The notes below the pieces were generated by a model. That model was not told the origin of the DNA. It ran no database searches and saw nothing but the letters and a program-made list of their open reading frames with translations. From Conus ventricosus (Eukaryota; Mollusca; Gastropoda; Neogastropoda; Conidae), in assembly GCA_018398815.1 (NCBI GenBank), contig CM031611.1, positions 85,226,285 through 85,243,784 on the forward strand: a stretch of 17,500 nt of DNA. Reading direction: 5' to 3'. Positions 11,478-17,500 of the stretch are shown in pieces; position 1 is the first letter of the stretch; every line of letters begins with the position of its first letter. The position numbers and the translations under genes were made by a program.

Positions 11478-12511
11478 TCCACTGTGCAGACATTGCCCAA
11501 GTTCTTGGTTAAAAACTGGGAATATAATTGGCTTCACGTTCTTTGTTCGCGTTCCTACATAAATTTCTCCCCCCCCCCCCTTTTGTCGGATTATTCACCG
11601 TCGATTCTATTTCGTTCCTCTTCGACAGAGACCTCTTTTTACGACCCAATGACCTGAGGTTACTAGAACCAAGACGATGGGAGGCAGGAAGCCACAATGA
11701 GCACTGCCATGCACTTGCCGTTGTGCTAATGGCTATCTTCAATCTGGGTGTTGGATCTGTTCGTGGCTTTCCCACTGTTTGGACATCGGTGCTCTGTGTT
11801 TAGAGTCAACAGGAGTACAGGTGGAATAAACGAGGAATGAGTGATGACGTACTGGTGGCAATATCAAACAACTGGTATTTTTAAAGAAGAGAAAAGCATG
11901 GCCTGGGGACTTGCATGGGTAGAAAAGCTGTGGTGACAGTTTGAGAAAGGGTCACCCCAAACAAATTATTGTCATTAAAGAGGGGAGGACGGGCCAAAAG
12001 GGGGTGAGGATGCAATTCAGACAATTTACAAAGTTTTGGTCAAACGGGGACCACAGGTTTTTGTTTTTTTCTCTTTTTTTCTTCCCTCTTTACTTCCCCT
12101 TTCTATCGTACCGCTAATTTTTTCCTTTTCTTTTTTCCCATTGAAACTTCCCACGACCATGAGGAAAAAGGGGAGGTCTACCATGACCACGCCGACAGTC
12201 CCAACAGTGAGACCATGAGAACAGGACGGAATCTACCATGACATGCCAAGCAGTGACCAAGTATGAGTTGGTCTTTGAAAGATTGACCGATCTTCGAGGC
12301 TTTTGTTTCCTCATAACTCCCGTGTTCCCTTTTTCTGATCAAAGGAAAACAGGTGAATGGTATAGGATGGTGCAGAGTTCCCAGACAACAAATCAAAAGA
12401 TTTTATTTGACAAAAATGAAAAAAAACAGTAGGTTTGATAAAGAGACTTTGCAACAGCTGTAGTGGAACTTTAGCAGATTAAGACCATACAGTTTTTTGT
12501 ATTGTCTTTAC

Positions 12512-12582
12512 AAGGGGCGAAGGGGAGGGGAGGGGGAGAGGGGGGGGTGAGGGGGAGTAGGGGAAGAGGAGGCAAGGCAATG
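12512..12582 (+). repeat. G-rich tract of an array unit, strong G-quadruplex pattern
   Basis: Repeated runs of four to eight G separated by one to four bases (for example GGGGAGGGGAGGGGG) satisfy the usual four-run G-quadruplex pattern several times over. It occupies the same purine slot of the tandem unit as the GGA tracts at 11,311 and 13,686 but has drifted to G rather than GGA. Confidence 0.85.
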
Positions 12583-13685
12583 TATAGATGTTTTTCAAAG
12601 TTCTTTTCAAATAAGCGTGAGCTGTTTATGGCGGGGGTTTCTTTCGCATTTGCCATAACTTTTTCCTTTCACCTTTCCCTTTTTTTTGATTAATTAGGTT
12701 AGATTTATTTTATTTTCCTCACTAGCGTGACCCCTTTTTTCAGACCCGAAAGACTTGGGGAAATTTTGGAAAAAAGAGAACAGAGCTGATTAAAACGTAA
12801 GGAGCACAGCAGGCTCCCCAATACCCCCGCCAGAATCGTCGCTGTGCAAAGGTGGTCTTTCCTTTTGCCCGATCGATCCTTAGTTTTGGCTTTCTTTTTT
12901 TTTTCTTGGGACGCCGTGTTCTGAGTTTGGGAAAAACAAGAGTATGGTGGAACAAACAGAGGAGAGTGCGGACGTACTAATTACAACACCAGGGTACATG
13001 GTACGTTGAAGAAGTCAAAATGTGAAGGTATAAGGCAGGTGTGATAAACGCAGTGGCAGCAGTAATAACTGTAGCACAGCTTCAAGACCCATGCTTTGCA
13101 TTGTAAATTGTTTCTTTAGAGAGAGGAGGAAGAAGAACGGTGAAAGGGGTGAAACAATTCGGTATAATCACAACGTTCTTGGTCAAATATAGGGAGTTCA
13201 CATGGTTAGCCTTTCGCTTTTTTTTTTAATTTTATCTCTTTCATAACACTGTCCTCTACTCCTTCCTCTTTTTGAAAATTGTTCCACTGGGTTTTTTTCC
13301 TTCTCCTACTCTTAGTCTGTAACCGTTTTTTTTATGTCCCGAGGAAATAAGGTAATTAGAGAGCAGAGAATGAAGTTGATGTTAGACAGGGGGAAAAAGA
13401 GCTGGAGTCCACAATGAGCCCCGCCATGCAATCCTCACCTGGCTACCTGATTCTGTCAGCAGCTTTCTTTGGGGTAGGGAGACCAGGAGCCAACAGGAGT
13501 ACCTGTGGAACAGGTAACGGATGGTGCTAGCTGACCAGTGGCAACGACAAAGGACAACGTACCATAAAAACATCACAAGGTGATGTGCACGGTAGATTTG
13601 TTCAAAGCGGCGGCAGTAGCAATATCTTTTTGTAGCAGATTGGAGGAAGAGTTAACTTTCAAATATGGTATAGTAATAGCCCTTT

Positions 13686-14030
13686 AGGAGGAGGAGGAGG
13701 AGGAGGAGGAGGAGGAGGAGGCGGAGCGGAGGAGGAGGAGGAAAAGGAGAGGAGGAGGACGGGAGAAGGACGAGGAGGAACAGAAGTGGAGGAGGGGGGA
13801 AGGAGGAGTGAGAGAGGAGGAGGATGGAGGAGAGAGGAGAAGGAGCAGAAGATGATGAGGTAGATGAGGAGGAGGAGGAGGAAGAGGAGGAGGAGGTGGA
13901 GGAGGAAGAGGAGGAGGAGAGGGAACAGGAGGAGGAGAGGAGGAGCAGGAGATAGGAGGAGAGAGGTGGTGGAGGAGGAGGAGCATGAAGAGGAGGACGA
14001 GGAGGAGGAGGAAGAAGAGATGAGGAGGGA
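13686..14030 (+). repeat. Long (GGA)n polypurine tract of an array unit
   Basis: About 345 bp nearly all purine, starting as pure GGA and then mixing GAA, GAC, GCGGA, GATGA and GTGG. It is the longest expansion of the purine slot in the tandem array and accounts for the extra length of that unit. Arg/Glu-rich plus-strand and Ser/Leu/Pro-rich minus-strand frames are repeat translations. Confidence 0.96.
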
Positions 14031-14530
14031 CGACAGTTTAGTTGACAATTCAAAAAGTTTGTATTCTTTCTTTCAAGAACTCGGAGTGACTGTCGTAATT
14101 CACCCATAACGTTCTCTGCTTCCTTTCCTCTTTCCTATTATTCAGCCTTGTGTATTCTTTTTTCTGTGTTCGTGACCCTTTCTCTGACCCGACGATTTCA
14201 GGCAATTGTAACTAAGGCAAAGTTGAAGAGAGCGGAATTTAGAATGACACCGCAATGCAATTACAGTGTGCTAATGGCTGGTCTTTAAACTGATTGCCTG
14301 ACTTTAGAGGCTTTCCTTTTCGTAGGAACGCCGGTGGTTTGTGTTTAGAGTCAACAAGAGTACATGTAGAATAAGTACAGGAGGGTTCTCACGTGTCAGT
14401 GGCTCTTTCAATGACACGGTGCGTTCAAGAAACCATGAATGTGAAGCACAGGGCAGGCTTCAAAGAAGAAGCGGCAGAGAAAGATTCATGACTCAAATAT
14501 TTTATTGTCCTGCTGATATTCGATTCTGAC

Positions 14531-15051
14531 ACTCTACTATTTTCGCACTTAAGCCTTCTCGGATATTACTTGTTCATTTTTTCCCGGCCTGTCGCTCATG
14601 ACGTATGAAGAAAACTATTCTCCAATTACTCCTTTCTTTTTGTGCATTAGATAAGCTTGACTTCGCATTCTGGAGTGATTTTTTTTAACGTTTTGCATCT
14701 GTTGTGCACATGAAAATGACTCTTCATTCCACAGCAAGCGCATGGTGCATAGCAAAACAATCATTACACAGCGGTATGAAAAACCAATCAATAGCTCTAG
14801 TTCTTTAGACAACGTAGTGGGAACGGTGGTGAACCATTTGGTGGTGATATTTCGCACTGACAGCAGAAAACCACTACAGCAGTTGCTAAAGTGTCTTATA
14901 GTACAAGAGACACAGACGACATAATGGTGTAGCATTGATAACAGCAAACGATCATTGCACGACTTGGGACTCGCGCCACTGCCGGCCTGAACACCAGAAT
15001 GACAGCAGCTTGAGCTTCAGGCACCCCCGTCCCCTTCTCTACTAACCCCTT
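14531..15051. other. Gene-free stretch, no clear feature
   Basis: Ordinary unique-looking sequence after the tandem array. A minus-strand frame of about 110 codons (14,615-14,947) is open but has no known domain and low-quality composition, so it is not called. If the exon candidate at 15,147-15,643 is real, this would be the downstream intron or 3' flank. Confidence 0.4.
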
Positions 15052-15080
15052 CCCCCCCCCCCCCCCCCCCCCCCCCCCCC
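15052..15080 (+). repeat. C29 homopolymer
   Basis: An uninterrupted run of 29 C, followed by T5GT4GT4. True length is uncertain because sequencing of such runs is unreliable. The minus strand is a G29 run, which can form G-quadruplex structures. Confidence 0.95.
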
Positions 15081-15146
15081 TTTTTGTTTTGTTTTGAACA
15101 GGCCTTCTTGTTTTCCACTTGTTCATGATTCCTACTCACTGCTTAC

Positions 15147-15643
15147 CCAATTAACTTCCTTTTGTCTCTGAACTCTGTTCATTCCTCCTCCTTCTTTTTA
15201 TTGTCAGTCCCCATATAAGATCTGTCTTGTCCTCCACTAACTCTGAGCCTGATGACAGCTCTATGAGCAGAAAGCTTGTTTGGTTTCCTTCTTGTTCCCC
15301 GATCACCATACTCAAACCCTGGTGAGTGCACTCTTCCACCATTTTCTTCTCCCGCAAACAATCGACAACAACTTCATCCCAGTTTTGAATGAAGAGATGT
15401 AGTACAGGCACAATGTCTTGACAAACATGTGCTGCATTACTCTGAAGATATATGCCTTTAATTGACCCATTCTTCAGTGGACATTTTCTGGCCTTCTTCC
15501 CGCGATACGTTTTTAATGGCTCAACTGGAAATACTGAAAGCACAATGTCGAATTCCATCCAATCAACGAATTCGTCTAGACAGTGTTGCTTAAATGTTCT
15601 GACCAACACTGTCAGAGTCTGTAACTCCGGCATCGGGATATCT
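15147..15643 (-). CDS. Candidate protein-coding exon of unrecognised gene
   Basis: Read on the minus strand, a pyrimidine-rich stretch ending TTCCTCTTTTCAAG, with a CTGAT branch-like word about 30 bases earlier, forms a good 3' splice site at about 15,644. From there a frame stays open for about 163 codons to a TAA at 15,151-15,153. There is no ATG near its edge except MPELQ, nine codons in from the open-frame start, so an internal or terminal exon is more likely than a whole gene. The peptide is mixed in composition (for example TLTVLVRTFKQHCLDEFVDW, later VPVLHLFIQNWDEVVVDC) and free of low complexity until a basic tail. Five bases past the TAA lies GG|GTAAGC, a good 5' splice site; a one-base error in the A/G-rich tail (15,190-15,205) would let the frame reach it. 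I recognise no family. Confidence 0.38.
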
Positions 15644-15721
15644 CTTGAAAAGAGGAACAAAATACAGAGTTGTCATCAGTCCCAGACCGGAATGGAAATC
15701 CGTAGAATCCTTTCCCGACCA

Positions 15722-16055
15722 GGGCCGGTATAGCTCAGTTGGTAGAGCGCCGGACTGGTGATCCTGGGGTGCGGGTTCGAATTTCGGTGCAGGGGGATTT
15801 TTCCCTCGGAGTTAACATTGGTTCTGACTCCATTCCCCATACAGTCCTTCGAACGAGACTATAAACCGAGGTTCCGTGTGTGAACGCACGCACATCTTGC
15901 ACAACGTAAAATCCCATCACCAACTTTCGGCCGTTTGGCCGTTGGTATGGATGACACGTTTACACATAGCATACACCTTCCCCGAAGATGAGCATGGCTG
16001 CCTAATGGCGGGATAAAACGGTCATACACTGTCACTCCATGCTGCCTCGTCCGAA
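15722..16055 (+). mobile_element. tRNA-derived SINE, probably a molluscan family
   Basis: A tRNA-like head (about 15,723-15,795) with D arm GCTCAGTTGGTAGAGC, a decayed anticodon arm whose loop would read GGT (threonine-like), and T-loop TTCGAAT. The acceptor stem does not pair, so it is not a functional tRNA. The body continues with GACTATAAACCGAGGTTCC, ACGTAAAATCCCATCACC, CGGCCGTTTGGCCG (a perfect palindrome, 15,927-15,940) and ATGGCGGGATAAAACGG followed by TCATACAC. From memory, blocks like these recur in gastropod SINEs. The 3' end is not sharp; no A tail or target duplication was identified. It lies opposite in strand to, and just upstream of, the exon candidate at 15,147-15,643. Confidence 0.8.
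15731..15784 (+). promoter_or_regulatory. Internal RNA polymerase III promoter (A and B boxes) of the SINE
   Basis: A box TAGCTCAGTTGG (15,731-15,742) fits the TRGCNNAGYNGG consensus exactly. B box GGTTCGAATTT (15,774-15,784) matches GGTTCGANTCC except for the last two bases. Spacing is that of a tRNA gene. The decayed B box end suggests an old, possibly weak copy. Confidence 0.8.
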
Positions 16056-16157
16056 AACGACTCCTCCAAAATTTCCGCAGATTTCTGGAAGAAACTTCAT
16101 CAACTACTACAATGTCCTTCATTACTGCACCATATTATTCTACCAAATTTCAGTATG

Positions 16158-16159
<2 letters not shown>

Positions 16160-16219
<60 letters not shown>

Positions 16220-16232
16220 GCGCGCGCGCGCC
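16160..16232 (+). repeat. (CA)n-(CG)n microsatellite
   Basis: Uninterrupted CA to about 16,215, then GCACG and CG repeats to about 16,232. Entirely alternating purine-pyrimidine, ending in the CG type that favours Z-DNA most. Unlike the tracts near 4,000 and 9,100 it has no internal breaks. Its distance from the SINE (about 100 bp) leaves open whether it is the SINE tail. Confidence 0.95.
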
Positions 16233-16579
16233 GTGCGCATTTTGTTTCTACTTTTCCAACATCTGTCACATTTGTGTTGGTGTCTGTGCTTTTAACTGTT
16301 TTCCCCCATTCTATCTAGTCTCCGTCATTGAAAAAGAAAATCCTCTCAATCACGAGCATCATCGGCAGATAAAGTAGAAACACGCCATTTCTTAAACCAC
16401 CACAAGAATTCATTAAAACGTAAATAATCACACTGCCAAACGAAAGGGAAATGCAGACCTTCCCCTTGACTCGAAACATTCTGGCACGAGGTCTGCTCAT
16501 TCATGCAAATTTATGTGGCAATAACAAAAGTCTGAAAGAAACAAAAGGAAACCCAACCTTCCTTGTATTTCATTCCAAG
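16233..16579. other. Gene-free stretch before the right arm
   Basis: No gene or repeat recognised. C-rich CCCACCC words near 16,580-16,625 correspond loosely to the G-rich sequence at 6,320-6,350, where inverted-repeat similarity fades. Confidence 0.4.
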
Positions 16580-17438
16580 TCTCCCACCCACCCTTACCTC
16601 CCACTCTCCACTCCCCACCCTTCGTCCCCACTAATCTATTGACCATGCAAATCCAGCGATGAGTGTCCAGTGAGATGGTCAAGGCCAGACGAGAACCTCC
16701 AACAAGTCTCGCTGCCTGGTTTTCCTGTCCAGAACCAATTTTCCACAATGGCCACCAATCCCCAGACCGGGACTGCGGCTTTCTCCACTGAGAAATACAA
16801 TGCTACCAATTTCGCGCGCTGGAGAGATGGACGAGTCAACATCCAAATCCAAAGCACATCCAACAGGGTGCTGTATGGTCTGTGACTGCGCCATCTTGCG
16901 GTTTTCTTTTGCAGATTCATCTGGAGTAACGGAACGGAACATTCGCTGGTCTGACATGCATGTACGGCCCAGTTTCTTTTTTTCATTTTTGGAACTGGTG
17001 AGGGAAGGACGACTGGGAGGAGAGAAATTCTACAAATTTGTGTCTGAGCATCACCTTTCTGCTGGCGTCTCTGCACATTTGTATGCGGGTCTATTGTCTC
17101 ACAGGTCCGAAAATCTGATGATGAAATGGGTTTTGTTATATTTTTTTTTTTTAATGATATGAGAGAGAAGCAAACGATTTCTCAGTCAATTGACATCATA
17201 AACGTATAAAAACAAATCAGTCAGTACCTTTGAAGATTATTCAGTTGGTAGTAGATTATATACATTCCCTGTTTCAGCCAAGCTACAAAAGAGAATTTTC
17301 AGAGTGTTTGTGATTAGAACAGCAGCAGTCGTACCTCTAGAATCAAGGGAGAGCAGGCTTACTCCCATGTACACATTTCTATACCATTGCTCCTTAGAGG
17401 GAGTGGCAGACAAAAATCCAATCAAAACTTCTTGTCCT

Positions 17439-17442
<4 letters not shown>
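16580..17442 (-). repeat. Right arm of large inverted repeat
   Basis: Reverse-complement partner of 5,530-6,345. Clear pairing starts at GTCCCCACTAAT (16,624-16,635) and continues to the CT tract; weaker C-rich similarity extends to about 16,580. Relative to the left arm it has a poly-T insertion at about 17,140-17,153, extra bases in the AATGCTACCAATTTCGCGCG region (16,799-16,818), and scattered single-base changes. It contains CGCCATCTTGCGG (16,889-16,901), the YY1-like word on the other strand. The outer boundary lies beyond the window. Confidence 0.93.
16748..16885 (+). other. Small open frame in right arm (45 codons), partner of the left-arm frame
   Basis: ATG at 16,748 in context ACAATGGCC opens 45 codons ending in TGA. 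The peptide starts MATNPQTGTAAFSTEKYN and ends RVLYGL. Compared with the left-arm copy there is one N-to-T change and a local NATNFARWRD versus NAPISRWRD difference caused by 1-base and 2-base indels that together restore the frame. A TTCTTTTGCAG word about 30 bases downstream resembles a 3' splice site. No family is recognised; it may be chance. Confidence 0.2.
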
Positions 17443-17495
<53 letters not shown>

Positions 17496-17500
17496 TCTCT
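17443..17500 (+). repeat. (CT)n microsatellite at window end, partner of the (GA)n at 5,410
   Basis: CT repeat with a CTCCTCT interruption running to the last base of the window. It is the reverse complement of the GA tract that borders the left arm, showing that the microsatellite belongs to the duplicated block. Its full length and what lies beyond are not visible. Confidence 0.93.

Larger units (their letters stand above)
10800..14530 (+). repeat. Degenerate tandem array, about six units of mostly 0.5-0.9 kb
   Basis: The same ordered landmarks recur along this stretch. Landmark A (GACCCGACGACTTCA-like) is at 10,949, 11,643, about 12,150, 12,743, about 13,335 and 14,186. Landmark B (GTGTTTAGAGTCAAC then AGGAGTAC-GTGGAA) is at 11,796, about 12,340, 12,916, about 13,478 and 14,341. 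Landmark D (GCAG-AG-A...CTGTAG...TTGCATTGT-like) is at about 11,229, 11,927, 12,447, 13,050, 13,608 and 14,470. Between D and the next A lies a purine-rich slot, then a CAATTCA...AAAGTT-TTGGTCAAA-like block (10,803, 12,013, 13,154 and 14,046), then a pyrimidine-rich stretch. Spacings agree between landmark sets, at about 700, 500, 600, 570 and 860 bp. Copies are strongly diverged. No gene is visible in any unit. Confidence 0.7.

Noticed and set aside
13652..14107. Ser/Leu/Pro-rich minus-strand frames of 100-150 codons, and Arg/Glu-rich plus-strand frame; similar at 11,079-11,537
   Set aside because: They are translations of GGA repeats with no unique domain; several frames are open together.
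15723..15795. Functional tRNA-Thr gene
   Set aside because: The acceptor stem does not pair, the T stem and anticodon stem have mismatches, and the sequence continues into a SINE body.
15735..16122. Minus-strand frames across the SINE
   Set aside because: They are antisense translations of a non-coding retroelement.

Overview
The window looks like non-coding, repeat-dense DNA of a large animal genome, most likely a mollusc and probably a gastropod. The main pointer is a tRNA-headed SINE at about 15,722-16,055. Its body carries blocks I recall from gastropod SINEs: a 'tataaaccgaggt-ccgtgtg' block, a 'cgtaaaa-tccca' block and a 'taatggcgg...aaaacggtcatacac' block. That match is from memory and was not searched. 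Long CA/GT, GCAC, GA and GGA simple repeats fit the same setting. I see no bacterial operon, no rRNA, no functional tRNA and no CRISPR array.

Layout. 1-3,950 is a T/G-rich, homopolymer-stretched stretch with no gene, possibly poor-quality consensus. 3,951-4,195 is an interrupted GT microsatellite, followed by a clean four-copy ~66 bp tandem repeat (4,326-4,591). 5,410-6,345 is the left arm of a large inverted repeat; its reverse complement is at about 16,580-17,500 and runs off the window end. 6,346-8,330 is unremarkable. 8,330-10,512 holds three long compound CA/GT-GCAC microsatellites; two sit beside related flanks in opposite orientation. A short GC-rich cluster of inverted motifs at 9,862-9,950 may be a regulatory element. 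10,800-14,530 is an old tandem array of about six units, mostly 0.5-0.9 kb, each with a purine-rich slot that has expanded differently (GGA tracts up to ~345 bp). 15,147-15,643 on the minus strand is the best candidate for a protein-coding exon: a recognisable 3' splice site, about 160 open codons, and a 5' splice site-like sequence just past the stop. The SINE lies upstream of it in the opposite orientation, probably in an intron.

No complete gene can be called. The most interesting structures are the ~0.9 kb inverted repeat spanning ~10 kb, with a short frame-preserved ORF in both arms; the degenerate tandem array with hypervariable polypurine slots; the microsatellite-linked repeat family; and the possible conserved element. 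None amounts to a demonstrated new biological system.
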